From: Carboxylicivirga sp.
GTDB taxonomy: Bacteria > Bacteroidota > Bacteroidia > Bacteroidales > Marinilabiliaceae
DNA length: 64,000 nucleotides
Assembly (NCBI GenBank): GCA_025210475.1
Contig: JAOARW010000035.1
Span: 186,001 to 250,000 of the forward strand
Direction of reading: 5' to 3'
The number at the start of each line of letters is the position of its first letter. Positions within the stretch are counted from its first letter, which is position 1. Position numbers and translations under genes: made by a program. Under the pieces are notes generated by a model, which saw only the letters and a program-made list of their open reading frames with translations, was not told the DNA's origin and did not search any database. This document shows, in pieces, positions 1 to 9,896 of the stretch.

Positions 1-2
1 TT

Positions 3-1568
3 CTGATTCAGAAATTGAAATCTGAAAAGCCAACATATGATGAACTTTTATCGAGAGTTAATATTCTCGAAAAAGAAAATGCGCAATACAAACTAAGAGA
101 GAAATTCGAAGAGCCGGATCAGCGATTTAAAAGTATTGTGGATAATATGATTGTAGGACTTGCTATCGCTTCACCAGATGGGAAGTTAATGATTATGAAC
201 AAGGCTTTTGTTAAAATAACCGGCTACTCCGAGGCAGAGCTTCTTGGTATGGATTTTAAAGAATTCACACATCCGGATGATGTGTTAAGAGAGCAAGCAT
301 TATTAACTAAAGCTATATCGTCAGAATCACAGGATATCTGTTATGAAAAAAGATACGTGACAAAACAAGGGCAAACAGTATGGGTTAGTTTATCTGTATC
401 TTATATTGAAGGAACGAATCCTTATTTTATTGGTGTCATAAACGACGTCACAGAACAGAAAAAGACGTATAAATTATTAAGGAAAAGAGAAAAGGAGTTC
501 CGTAGTTTGTACAATAATACGCCGGTAATGATGCACGCCATTGATTTAAATGGTGATATAATTACAGTGAATGATTATTGGTTGCAACGATTTAAGTATA
601 AGAGATCTGATGTTATAGGGAGTTGTTCAAAGATTTTCTTAACTGAAAACTCCAAAAAACTTGCTGATGAGCGAATTCCTCAAATGTTTAAAGAGGGAGA
701 AATTAAAAATGTAGAATATGAATTTCTAGACAAAGATGGTCAGATAGTGGATGTGTTGTTGAATGCCAAGGTGCAATATGATGAAGAGGGACAAGCGAGT
801 TCAGCGTTTGCCATTATGAAAGATATAACAGAACAGAAAAAGGCCAAACAGAAGATTATCCATCAAAACAAGCAATTGAAAGAATTAAATGCTACCAAAG
901 ATAAGTTTATGTCAATTATTGCGCATGATCTAAGGTCTCCATTTAATTCTATCATCGGATTTGCTGAATTACTTCTGAGTAAGGTAGGGGCTCAAAAAGA
1001 CTCTGAGATAAAAAAATATAGTGATATCATTCTGCAATCTGCTAATCATTGCAATACTTTGCTAAGTAACCTGTTAAATTGGGCTTTGGCGCAAACCGGA
1101 AGAATTAATATGGTTATTGGGAATCATAATCTCTACGAGATTTTATCCGGAATTATCCAGTTCAATAGTATTAATTCAGATAATAAGAGAATTAAGCTTA
1201 ATCTAAATTGTGATGTCAATCAATTAATAAAAGGTGACAAGTCAATGATTGAAACCGTAGTTAGAAATTTAATATCCAATGCAATTAAGTTTACATCAAG
1301 TGGAGGAAGTGTTAGCGTTACGGCTAAAGATGAAGATAATAATACACAAATAATAATAAGAGATACGGGATTAGGAATTAGTAAAGAAGCGCTAGAAAAC
1401 TTGTTCGAAATTGATTGTAAGCAAAACACGATTGGTACTAATCAGGAAACAGGTACAGGACTTGGGCTAATTTTGTGTAAGGAGTTCCTAGAGATGCAAG
1501 GAGGACAAATTAAAGTTCATAGTAAAAAGGGAGAAGGTTCTACATTTATCGTTATTATGCCTCAATAA
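3..1568 (+). CDS. PAS-domain sensor histidine kinase (5' end outside window)
   Basis: Cytoplasmic-type sensor kinase that would autophosphorylate on His and pass phosphate to a response regulator not seen here. Numbering from the TTG at 15, two PAS domains lie at about 38-155 and 157-280, followed by a short coiled linker, an H-box (AHDLRSPFNSIIGF, His about 304), N-box (NLISNAIKFT, about 418-427), G1 (DTGLGIS) and G2 (GTGLGL). No receiver domain and no membrane segment are visible in the part present. The frame stays open from base 3 through the TTG, so the real start is probably upstream of the window; the TTG is not a convincing start. The next gene is 240 bases away and is a glycoside hydrolase, so a regulatory link is possible but unproven. 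Confidence 0.9.
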   Translation: MIQKLKSEKPTYDELLSRVNILEKENAQYKLREKFEEPDQRFKSIVDNMIVGLAIASPDGKLMIMNKAFVKITGYSEAELLGMDFKEFTHPDDVLREQALLTKAISSESQDICYEKRYVTKQGQTVWVSLSVSYIEGTNPYFIGVINDVTEQKKTYKLLRKREKEFRSLYNNTPVMMHAIDLNGDIITVNDYWLQRFKYKRSDVIGSCSKIFLTENSKKLADERIPQMFKEGEIKNVEYEFLDKDGQIVDVLLNAKVQYDEEGQASSAFAIMKDITEQKKAKQKIIHQNKQLKELNATKDKFMSIIAHDLRSPFNSIIGFAELLLSKVGAQKDSEIKKYSDIILQSANHCNTLLSNLLNWALAQTGRINMVIGNHNLYEILSGIIQFNSINSDNKRIKLNLNCDVNQLIKGDKSMIETVVRNLISNAIKFTSSGGSVSVTAKDEDNNTQIIIRDTGLGISKEALENLFEIDCKQNTIGTNQETGTGLGLILCKEFLEMQGGQIKVHSKKGEGSTFIVIMPQ

Positions 1569-1809
1569 TAAATTATGGAAATTTTCTAATTGCATAAAAA
1601 CACCTTGTTGCTAAATTGTTTTAGCAAAATTCAACTTCGTTCAAGTATTATTTATAGTTTTACAGCTCATGTGCTAATAGAGAGGCTTATATGAGTGTGT
1701 TTGTTGCAATGTTTCCTTGTGTTGAATAACATTGGTGGAATTGTAAATAAACAGAGAGGAAAACAAGGAAAGAGTAAGTGTTATTTAATGAGAGATAAAT
1801 TTTAGATTT

Positions 1810-4197
1810 ATGAGAACAAAGATCAGTTTAGTAATTCTTGTCTGTAGTTTGTTCAGTGCCATCAATATTTTGGCACAGAATTATAACGAGACATTGTGGT
1901 ATGAGTATCCGGCTACCGATTGGCGCACGCAGGCTCTTCATCTGGGAAATGGCTATATGGGTGCTTCTTTTTACGGAGGTGTTCAAACCGAGCGTTTCGA
2001 TATCACAGAAGAAAGTATGTGGTTTGGCGGACCGGGCGAGAATCCGAATTACAATTATGGAATTAAGGACGGAGCCAATGAGCATTTGCAAGAGATTAGA
2101 GATCTCATTGTTAAAGGAGACGTTGGGCAGGCCGATAAATTGGTGCAGAAGCATTTTACGGGCGATTACAACGGTTTTGGTCGCTTAAGTTCTACTGAGC
2201 AGCTGTATCTTGATTTTGAAAACCACGAAGGGGAAGCAAGTAACTACAAACGAGCGCTGGATGTGGGCAATTCATTGGCAACCGTAACTTACAGCATCAA
2301 TGGCGTTAACTATACCCGCGAGTACTTTTGCAGCTATCCGGATCGTGTGATCGCTGTGCGTATTTCAAGTGATGTCGCTGGTAAAGTTGGTTTTACGACC
2401 CGACGAAACTTTATGCAAAAGCAAAATGACATTACTGTTAAGGGGGATGAAATCTTGCTAAGCGGAAAAATCAATGAAAACAACTATCAGTATCATTCGA
2501 AGATTAAAGTATTGCACGAGGGAGGCCAGTTAAGCAGCAAGGATGGACAGATTACGGTAACAGGAGCCGATCATGCCACTTTAATTTACACTGTGGCAAC
2601 CGAATACCGTCCAATTCCTCCTTTGTATAATGGTGCCGATTCAGATGGTATTACGCGCAAAGCTTTGGATCAGGCTGTTAATAAAGGTTATGAGCAGTTA
2701 AAAGCCGATCACCTGGCAGATTATAAGAGCATTTACGACCGCGTATCTTTAACCATGGATGGTGATGCAACTTTAGAAAAATTACCAACCAATAAGCGTT
2801 ACGAAATGCTGAAGACGGGCATGACCGATGATGCCGGTTTAAAAACTCTACTATTCAACTTGGGACGTTATTTGCTGATCAGCGCCTCACGTCCGGGAAC
2901 ATTGCCTTCAGGATTACAAGGTGTTTGGGTGCCCGATGGTCCACCAGCCTGGGCAGGTAACTTCCAGAGTAACATTAATATCCAGGAAATGTATTGGACA
3001 ACTGGTCCCTGTAATATGCCGGAGGTTCAGGAGGCCTATATCAATTGGATCAAAGGCCTGGTTGAGCCGGGACGCCAAGTAGCTAAAGCTTATTATGGAA
3101 CCGAAGGTTGGGTTAGTCATACAACAGGTAATGTTTGGGGTTTTACAGCACCCGGATCGGATATGCTGTGGGGCATGTATCCATGTGGGGCTGCCTGGCA
3201 TTGTCAGCATTTGTGGAGCCAGTATGAATACACCATGGATAAAAACTACCTGAAAAAAGAGGCTTATCCGGTGATGAAAGAGGCAGCTGTTTTCTGGTTA
3301 AATAACCTGACGCCTTACGAGGGTAAATTTATTATTGCCCCAACCGTATCGTCGGAGCATGGTGTGGATATCAGGGATGGAAAGCCGGTTGAGTATGCCA
3401 TCACCAATGGTGAGGCAAGAAAGGATAAGTGGTTTAACTTACCGGGAGCTTACCAGGATATTCAGATGGTACACGATTTATTCTCAAACGTGATATTGGC
3501 CGCTGAGGAGTTGGGAAAAGATGCCAAATTGATAAAGCAGTTAAAAGAAAAACGATCGCAGCTATTGCCAATGCGAATTGGTAAATACGGTCAGATTCAG
3601 GAGTGGGCCTGGGATGTGGACAACCCGCGAGATCATCACCGACATATCTCGCACATGTATGCTTTGATGCCGGGGCGTCAGATTGATCCTTATAAAACAC
3701 CGGAGTTGGCCGAGGCGGCTACCATCTCATTAAATATGAGAGGTCATACTTTATACGGACCTAAATGGCCGCACATGGGAGGAAACTGGAACAAAACCTG
3801 GCGAATCTGGTGTTTCACCCGATTGCTGGATGGCGAAAAGGCGGCACGTATTTTTAACGACATGGTTACCGATGTGGGTTTTGAAAACCTGATGGCACAT
3901 GAAAGTCATAACATGCAGGTCGACGGCTCCATGTCAACACCAGGGTTTATGGCAGAAATGATGTTGCAATCGCACCAGGGAGAAATTCACATACTACCCG
4001 CGGTACCGGTTGAATGGCCCGCCGGAACAGTAAAAGGTTTGATAGCACGTGGTGGTTTTAAAGTAGATATCGAATGGAAATACGGACAACTGGTATCCTG
4101 TACCATCGTATCGGAGAAAGGCGAGAAGCTGCCTCCGGTAAGGGTGAAAGGTGAATTAGTAGATCCGGGTAAAGACAAGCGGATTATCATCAAATAA
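1810..4197 (+). CDS. Glycoside hydrolase family 95 (alpha-L-fucosidase / alpha-L-galactosidase type)
   Basis: Secreted exo-glycosidase predicted to remove terminal alpha-L-fucose or alpha-L-galactose by inversion. A signal peptide ends near ILAQ (about residue 23). The GH95 N-terminal hallmark is present (ITEESMWFGGP, about 68-79), then the catalytic-centre motif NINIQEMYW (about 387-396) that supplies the two Asn/polar residues, SSEHG (about 513-517) with the presumptive general acid Glu, and QVDGS (about 704-708) with the conserved Asp. The length (795 aa) is normal for the family. It is convergent with the GH31 gene and ends with its own hairpin terminator, so it is probably transcribed alone. 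Fucose versus galactose specificity cannot be told from the sequence. Confidence 0.93.
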   Translation: MRTKISLVILVCSLFSAINILAQNYNETLWYEYPATDWRTQALHLGNGYMGASFYGGVQTERFDITEESMWFGGPGENPNYNYGIKDGANEHLQEIRDLIVKGDVGQADKLVQKHFTGDYNGFGRLSSTEQLYLDFENHEGEASNYKRALDVGNSLATVTYSINGVNYTREYFCSYPDRVIAVRISSDVAGKVGFTTRRNFMQKQNDITVKGDEILLSGKINENNYQYHSKIKVLHEGGQLSSKDGQITVTGADHATLIYTVATEYRPIPPLYNGADSDGITRKALDQAVNKGYEQLKADHLADYKSIYDRVSLTMDGDATLEKLPTNKRYEMLKTGMTDDAGLKTLLFNLGRYLLISASRPGTLPSGLQGVWVPDGPPAWAGNFQSNINIQEMYWTTGPCNMPEVQEAYINWIKGLVEPGRQVAKAYYGTEGWVSHTTGNVWGFTAPGSDMLWGMYPCGAAWHCQHLWSQYEYTMDKNYLKKEAYPVMKEAAVFWLNNLTPYEGKFIIAPTVSSEHGVDIRDGKPVEYAITNGEARKDKWFNLPGAYQDIQMVHDLFSNVILAAEELGKDAKLIKQLKEKRSQLLPMRIGKYGQIQEWAWDVDNPRDHHRHISHMYALMPGRQIDPYKTPELAEAATISLNMRGHTLYGPKWPHMGGNWNKTWRIWCFTRLLDGEKAARIFNDMVTDVGFENLMAHESHNMQVDGSMSTPGFMAEMMLQSHQGEIHILPAVPVEWPAGTVKGLIARGGFKVDIEWKYGQLVSCTIVSEKGEKLPPVRVKGELVDPGKDKRIIIK

Positions 4198-4250
4198 TCT
4201 TATCATGGACAGATTTTATAAATAAAATGTAAAATTTAAATAAATGTGAG

Positions 4251-4285
4251 ATGGGGTAATTGAGAGAAGAAATCAATTACCCCAT
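4251..4285 (+). terminator. Intrinsic terminator-like hairpin after GH95
   Basis: A perfect 13-bp stem (arms 4251-4263 and 4273-4285) with a 9-nt loop, followed by a short T-rich stretch. It sits 54 bases after the GH95 stop, between convergent genes. Confidence 0.7.
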
Positions 4286-4466
4286 TTATGTATAATTCGG
4301 TAATGATGCTAATGAGCTACCCAATGCGATTAAACAAGATTTTTGAGGAAAACATTTGGTTTACATGTGTATATAGCATTGGTGGACGTTTATCATACCC
4401 CTGTATTCTAACTCACTGTAAGTTGAATTTACAAAAAAGAAAGCTTCCAAAAATTACAGTGAGTAA

Positions 4467-6659
4467 TTATTTAAAAACACGTACAAACGATTTCTGCCCT
4501 TTATGTTTAAAACTAACCAGATGTTCAGCACTATTGTATTTAAAGCTTACTTTTTTATTATTTATCGTCACGTACTTTGGTTTGTTAGGCAAATAAACAA
4601 AAATATGTCCTGCTGATTTAAGTGCTGGAAATTCCATGTGTATTTCTTTCTCCATGCACTTGCCTTCAATACGCTTTTCCATATCATTTTCAATCAAGGT
4701 GAAAAGTTCTTGAGAATTCGGATAATAATAAATGTCAAGACTTGCTTTTTCTTTATTCCAAATGTGCTGGTTGCCTAACTCTGTATTACCCTGCACAAAG
4801 ATGCTTCCTACCTTTATAAACACCGGTACTTCTGTCAATGCAGCTTCAACTGTAAGAGTTTGATGCCCATCGTACTCTTTGTTATCAAGCGCATTAATCC
4901 ATTTTCCTTGCGGTAGGTATACCTTACGACTATTGTTCTCAGACAGAATTGGAGCTACAAGAAAAGCATCCCCAAACAAGTACTCGTTCCAGATATTGTA
5001 GGTTTTCTCATCTTCAGGATAAACCATTGCCAGAGGTTTCATTAAGGCGCCGTTGGCATAACTGCTATTCAAATTTGAATAGATGTAAGGCAACAATTGC
5101 ATACGATCTTCACATACTTCTTTAAAAGCCTGTTGCAATTCAACTGAACAGTGCCACGGTGCCCGATCGGGTTTAGCTCCTCCTGCACCATCAATTTTAA
5201 TTTCATAGCAACCTGTCCATGCACCAAATTGCAGCCAACGGATAAACAGGTTTTCAGGTATCATTCCCTGTCCGAAATAGCCGCCAACATCGGTTCCCCA
5301 ATTCGGAAAACCCATAAAACTACAACGTAAGGCATTAGCCAGGTTTGAAGCCATTCCATCCCAGGTGGTTCTTACATCTCCTCCCCAGACAGCACTTAAG
5401 TGTGGTTGGGAACGATGAAAGGCTGCACGGGCAAAATTGTAGTTATCCTCTTTCCAATACGATGTCAAAATATCATCGGTCACTTTTGAATAGAGGTATC
5501 CATATTTATTCCGGCGCTGACTCATTGGAGTCTTATCTTTCCAGCCTTCAGCGCTTGGAAAATACTCATCTGCACGATCCATTTTATGCCCTTTTACCCC
5601 ATGTACATACTGCAGGTTAGTGAGTCGTTTCTTCCACTCGGCAATGGTTTGGGGATTTGTCAGATCGAAATACCCAAATGAACCTTTCAATCGTCCGGGA
5701 AAATCCTGATCATCCCAGGTTGCAGGTGCAATCCAGGTCATAAATTCCAGATCGAATTTATCGTTTAGTGTTTTTATCCACTGTTCAGGATTAGCAAATT
5801 TATCATTGAAATCCATCTTAGACCAGGCATTCGCTCCATTGGAATAAGGACGATCAACAAACATGGCAGTTAAGGGAATCTCCAATTCACTAAATTGTTC
5901 TGCATCATTTATCACATCTTTTGCACCTTGCTTATGATCATCGCGCCATGCTATGGGACCACAAGCCCATTGGGGTACGTATTTTGGCTGCCCAATAACC
6001 TTATAATAATCGGAATAAATTTGCTTGTAATCGCCCGTAAATACATACCAATCCAATTGTCCGGTTGTATGGTAAATCTTGGTTTGCCCATTCATCGCCA
6101 ATTCATAACGCCCATAGGCATACGTATCCATAAATGAGGCGTACCCCAGACTATTAAAATAAAAGGCTGAAAAAACAGATGCACAATTTTCGAAATACCG
6201 ACCATGTTCAGCCAGCAAATCTACGTCGTAAGCATTTCCCCTTAAATCAGGCGATTTATTATTATCGGGAAATAAGGTTTCTCTTAATCCAAAATAATGT
6301 CCACCCAGATCTTTTAAACAAATACTAACATTTCTAGCCCACTTTGGATGAGCCTGAAAATGAACAGTATTACCAGTGGTAGTCACAGTCAGTTCAACAC
6401 TTTCTTTACTTGTACCAGGCTTACTACGTCCCAATACGGCATCGAACGAAAGCAGCAAAATTGTCTTTTCTCCACTCTGCGTAAGCAACTCTATTCGATC
6501 CGCTTTCTGGAAGTTAAAGCAAATGGAATCAATTTGAACAACTGTTTTTTCGTTGCTGATTATCGTGATAACCCCCTTATCCAGTTTGATCTTGTTTTCG
6601 GCTTTTGTAAATGAACCAATCATTATTAATGTTACAAAAGCCAGTATTACTTTCTTCAT
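4467..6659 (-). CDS. Glycoside hydrolase family 31 enzyme
   Basis: Secreted retaining alpha-glycosidase of clan GH-D. Signal peptide at 1-20 (ends FTKA), then a beta-sandwich N-domain and a TIM barrel. The presumed nucleophile is the Asp of HKMDRADE (about 361) and the acid/base is the Asp of WGGDVRTTW (about 428); WGTDVGGY and the LFGDAFLVAPIL segment are further GH31 landmarks. 730 aa is typical. The KMDRADE nucleophile context differs from the usual DMNE of alpha-glucosidases and xylosidases, so the sugar is not predicted; alpha-galactosidase or another minor subfamily are options. Last gene of the minus-strand run, 7 bases after the GH28 gene, so almost certainly co-transcribed with it. 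Confidence 0.92.
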   Translation of the reverse strand: MKKVILAFVTLIMIGSFTKAENKIKLDKGVITIISNEKTVVQIDSICFNFQKADRIELLTQSGEKTILLLSFDAVLGRSKPGTSKESVELTVTTTGNTVHFQAHPKWARNVSICLKDLGGHYFGLRETLFPDNNKSPDLRGNAYDVDLLAEHGRYFENCASVFSAFYFNSLGYASFMDTYAYGRYELAMNGQTKIYHTTGQLDWYVFTGDYKQIYSDYYKVIGQPKYVPQWACGPIAWRDDHKQGAKDVINDAEQFSELEIPLTAMFVDRPYSNGANAWSKMDFNDKFANPEQWIKTLNDKFDLEFMTWIAPATWDDQDFPGRLKGSFGYFDLTNPQTIAEWKKRLTNLQYVHGVKGHKMDRADEYFPSAEGWKDKTPMSQRRNKYGYLYSKVTDDILTSYWKEDNYNFARAAFHRSQPHLSAVWGGDVRTTWDGMASNLANALRCSFMGFPNWGTDVGGYFGQGMIPENLFIRWLQFGAWTGCYEIKIDGAGGAKPDRAPWHCSVELQQAFKEVCEDRMQLLPYIYSNLNSSYANGALMKPLAMVYPEDEKTYNIWNEYLFGDAFLVAPILSENNSRKVYLPQGKWINALDNKEYDGHQTLTVEAALTEVPVFIKVGSIFVQGNTELGNQHIWNKEKASLDIYYYPNSQELFTLIENDMEKRIEGKCMEKEIHMEFPALKSAGHIFVYLPNKPKYVTINNKKVSFKYNSAEHLVSFKHKGQKSFVRVFK

Positions 6660-6666
6660 CTTTTCC

Positions 6667-8154
6667 TTATTTTTTTATCACTTTTGCCCCACTTAATTTC
6701 CATTGGATGTTATTACTTGCTACATCCTGATCTATGGTCAATTCTTTCTCTTTTTCAGATATTTTTCTAAAGTTAATATGCTTTGATTTCTGAATTCGAA
6801 CAGATACTTCTTCCAGGGTTTTTAAGCTGATGTTTTTAAAGCTAAACTCCTGTGCATTAATAATAGTCATTCCATATTTGCTGCTCATTTGCATATTTTC
6901 AAACGACATATTGGCAATCAACTGATCGCTGATTCCTTTTGCATGCAGGGCATGCTTTGAGTTTTCGGAATAAATATTTTTAAAATGAAAATTTCGGAAG
7001 ATGGGTTTTTTATCCGATTTTGGGGTAATGGAACTCGAACCATAATGCATGTTTAATTTTATGGCCTCATTTTTAATATTATTCATTGTGATGTTCTCGA
7101 ACCATAAATCTTCGATGATACCTCCACGCCCAATACGCGACTTAATGCGAAGCCCCCGATCGGTATTTGAAAAGTTACAATCGTGGGCATAAACATGGTG
7201 GACACCTCCTGACATTTCACTTCCAATCACCACACCTCCATGCCCATGATGGGTCTCACAATTTTTAATCACTATATATTGAGAAGCTTTGCCAACACGC
7301 CAGCCGTCTTCATTTAAACCGGATTTAATCACGATACAATCATCTCCAGTTGAAAAATAACAGTTATCAATCAGCATCTTATTGCATGAATCAGGTATAA
7401 TGCCATCGTTATTGGCACCTTTGGTAATCACACGGATACCCTGTGCAATCACATTTTCACCATATACCATGTGCACGGTCCACATTGGCCCCGAAGTCAC
7501 TTCAAAATCCTTTAATAACACATTTTTACAGCCAATAAACTGAATAAAGGAGGGACGTAGCATGGATTGATGTTCATAAGCCAGCAAATTACGATCAGTC
7601 GGCTTTACTCCATCCAGAATCTGCTGATAGAGTGTTGGTAAGGTCAGGTGCTGTTTCTTTTTCATAAACCACCAGGTAGAGCCATTACCATCCATTTTAC
7701 CTTTACCAGTGATGGCAATATTATCGCAGTTACGTGCATAAATCAAGGGATGATAATTCATACACTCAAAGCCTTCCCAACGTGTAAAAGTAGGCACCAT
7801 ATAATCTTCTATCCTGTTAGAAAATAACAAAGTGGCGCCTTCCTCAAGGTGCAGGTTAACATGACTCTTCAAATCCAGAAAGCCAGTCAGCCAAATACCG
7901 GAAGGAATCACTACTCTTCCGCCACCTTTAAGGTGACAATGGTCAATTGCCGCCTGAATCGCCTGCTGATTATTGTATTCTGCCTCTGGTTTAGCGCCGA
8001 AATCTACGATAGGATAATCAATACTCCTAAATTGCGGGATCGTAAATACCTCTTTTCCCCATGGCGTTTTCTCCGTTATCAGTTGTTTGTCTGACTGCGC
8101 AGAAACACAGCATGAGAATAGTGTGAGAAGTGTAGTGAAAAATAGTTTATTCAT
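6667..8154 (-). CDS. Glycoside hydrolase family 28 (polygalacturonase-type)
   Basis: Secreted right-handed beta-helix hydrolase predicted to cleave alpha-linked galacturonic acid by inversion. Signal peptide ends at SCCVSAQ. All GH28 catalytic motifs are recognisable: NNDGI (about 248-252, variant of NTDG), GDDCIVIKSG (about 269-278) with the Asp pair, HGHGGVVIG (about 302-310), and RIKSRIGRGG (about 335-344). The intact residues suggest an active enzyme; exo- versus endo-action is not visible. It presumably works on the uronic acid backbone of the same glycan as its neighbours. The gene is preceded by a 254-base gap with several hairpins, the only long gap in this minus-strand run. Confidence 0.92.
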   Translation of the reverse strand: MNKLFFTTLLTLFSCCVSAQSDKQLITEKTPWGKEVFTIPQFRSIDYPIVDFGAKPEAEYNNQQAIQAAIDHCHLKGGGRVVIPSGIWLTGFLDLKSHVNLHLEEGATLLFSNRIEDYMVPTFTRWEGFECMNYHPLIYARNCDNIAITGKGKMDGNGSTWWFMKKKQHLTLPTLYQQILDGVKPTDRNLLAYEHQSMLRPSFIQFIGCKNVLLKDFEVTSGPMWTVHMVYGENVIAQGIRVITKGANNDGIIPDSCNKMLIDNCYFSTGDDCIVIKSGLNEDGWRVGKASQYIVIKNCETHHGHGGVVIGSEMSGGVHHVYAHDCNFSNTDRGLRIKSRIGRGGIIEDLWFENITMNNIKNEAIKLNMHYGSSSITPKSDKKPIFRNFHFKNIYSENSKHALHAKGISDQLIANMSFENMQMSSKYGMTIINAQEFSFKNISLKTLEEVSVRIQKSKHINFRKISEKEKELTIDQDVASNNIQWKLSGAKVIKK

Positions 8155-8228
8155 TATTTAGATAGTAAAAACATTGATGTATAAGACATTCTACGACGTC
8201 GTGGTTGTTATTATCAGGACTTCAATTA

Positions 8229-8360
8229 CACCCTGCATTCCATACAGGGTTGCTCATATTAAATCCCTCTCGGGATTTTTAAAAACCAAAAGTGTGATGT
8301 TAATAACCCAGCCTGGTTAGGGCTGGGAAGATTATCAAAGTAAAAAGAGCGCCTATGGCG
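8229..8360. repeat. Cluster of four palindromic hairpins inside the hydrolase operon
   Basis: Between the two GH28 genes lie consecutive small hairpins: ACCCTG/CAGGGT (8230-8235, 8245-8250), AAATCCC/GGGATTT (8261-8267, 8272-8278), CCCAGCC/GGCTGGG (8307-8313, 8321-8327) and CGCC/GGCG (8350-8353, 8357-8360). Such chains resemble intergenic palindromic units dispersed in Bacteroidota genomes, which is inference since only one copy is in the window. They could also act as processing or attenuation sites in the operon mRNA. Confidence 0.6.
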
Positions 8361-8408
8361 TGAAGTCTTTTTTGTTAGTCATCACGTTAATAGCTCCCTT
8401 AATAAATA

Positions 8409-9875
8409 TTATAATGCACTTTTTTGTTCCAATGTATTTTCGATCACCACATCCTCAGTATTGTTGATTAATGCAACAGGTACCGAATTAGCGGATGTTG
8501 TGATTTGTGTAAAACGGCCTTGTTTGACATCGTCCAGCATCAATACAGGACGAGGATCTTTTTCCTGACTCACAAAGCTGATGCCGTTAACCTGAATGTT
8601 TTTCACAAAGCGAACAAATAATCCACTGCATGGTAATTCATTCCACATGGTAGGTTGAGGATAACTTCTCTCCTTGTAACCCACTTCTTTTAATGATGCT
8701 TTATACTCTCCCTTTTTCAGTCCGCCTTTATTGACAAACAGAATATTGTTTAACATCACATTTTCAATAACTCCACCCGGGATACCTGAAATTGATGAAC
8801 TAAAGTTGCCTGTATTATAGGCCGTCACATTCGAAATGGTAACATTGCGTAACTGACCCTGTGGTGGTGTTGGCGCATCCTCTTTGTGTTTTCTGGCCCG
8901 GTTTCCAAGGCGAATATAAATCGGACATTTGGTTTCATCTACTGTAAGGTTTGAAACAGCAACCCCTTCCATAATACCGCCATCCACAATTTCCAGTGAT
9001 AAGGCTGTAATACCTTCCCATCTTCCGGCATGCTTCGTTTTGGCAATAGATGGTTTTACTGTACAATTGGAAATGGACAGATTGCGAAAACCTCCTGTTG
9101 ACTCAGTACCACATTTGATGGCATTACAGTGCGTACTAATTACACAATTGGTAATTGACACGTGTTCTGTAGGCGCCGGACCGGTACTTTTAATGGTAAT
9201 GGCATCGTCGCTTGAATCGTAGATGCCTCCGCTCACAATCACACGGCGGCAACCATCTATATCAATGGCGTCGTTATTTCTGTTACAGTGATTCCATACG
9301 CGTTGATTCAATAAATAAACATCCTCACAGTTCAGGTAATGCTGATTCCAGATACCGGAATTTCTCATGGTGATACCTTCAACACGAACATGATTACAAG
9401 TGATGAACAGAATATTTCTGGCACGTCCGTCTTTATCGCCACCTGCGCATTCAGGACGACCTTTCTGGTATTTCCCCTGGCCGTCAATTGTACCCGTTCC
9501 GGTAATGGCAATATTCGTTGCACTTTCTGCGTATATTAATGAATACCATCCCCCGATATCCTTCTGTGAACGATAAACCGGACGCTTTTGGCGAGGAAAA
9601 TCATCCTGATCGGTACTGGCATACAAGGTGGCACCATGTGCTAAATGCAGTTCTACATTGTCTTTTAAGGTAATGGTACCTGATTTAAACATACCGGAAG
9701 GAACAACAACCGTTCCGCCTCCGTTTTTATAACATGCTTCTACGGCCTTATTGATGGCCTTTGTACTCAATTTTGTTGTATCGTTATGCGCACCAAAATC
9801 AACAATATTGTACTCTTTGGCACTCAATGAGACAAACGATAATGAGATTAACAGTCCAAATACGAACTTTTTCAT
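8409..9875 (-). CDS. GH28-like / pectate-lyase-fold secreted protein, divergent active site
   Basis: Signal peptide (ends SLSAK), then the beta-helix entry motif NIVDFGAHNDTT shared by GH28 and Pectate_lyase_3 proteins. GH28 motifs 1 and 2 are kept (NNDAIDIDG about 199-207; SSDDAITIKS about 221-230), so the catalytic Asp residues are present. The third motif, normally G-H-G, reads HCNAIKCGTESTGG (about 247-260), so the usual His context is altered, and no clear R-I-K motif is seen. This pattern occurs in GH28 subgroups that act on rhamnogalacturonan-type or unknown linkages, so the substrate may differ from that of the downstream GH28. It is 21 bases after the preceding lipoprotein gene. Confidence 0.82.
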   Translation of the reverse strand: MKKFVFGLLISLSFVSLSAKEYNIVDFGAHNDTTKLSTKAINKAVEACYKNGGGTVVVPSGMFKSGTITLKDNVELHLAHGATLYASTDQDDFPRQKRPVYRSQKDIGGWYSLIYAESATNIAITGTGTIDGQGKYQKGRPECAGGDKDGRARNILFITCNHVRVEGITMRNSGIWNQHYLNCEDVYLLNQRVWNHCNRNNDAIDIDGCRRVIVSGGIYDSSDDAITIKSTGPAPTEHVSITNCVISTHCNAIKCGTESTGGFRNLSISNCTVKPSIAKTKHAGRWEGITALSLEIVDGGIMEGVAVSNLTVDETKCPIYIRLGNRARKHKEDAPTPPQGQLRNVTISNVTAYNTGNFSSSISGIPGGVIENVMLNNILFVNKGGLKKGEYKASLKEVGYKERSYPQPTMWNELPCSGLFVRFVKNIQVNGISFVSQEKDPRPVLMLDDVKQGRFTQITTSANSVPVALINNTEDVVIENTLEQKSAL

Positions 9876-9896
9876 AACATATTTCTATTTAATGAT

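Noticed and set aside
1608-1627. 8-bp hairpin after the histidine kinase as a terminator
   Set aside because: Short AT-rich stem with no T run behind it; too weak to list.
1838-2188. 116-codon plus-strand frame inside the GH95 gene
   Set aside because: Out-of-frame shadow; the GH95 frame carries the signal peptide and family motifs across the same bases.
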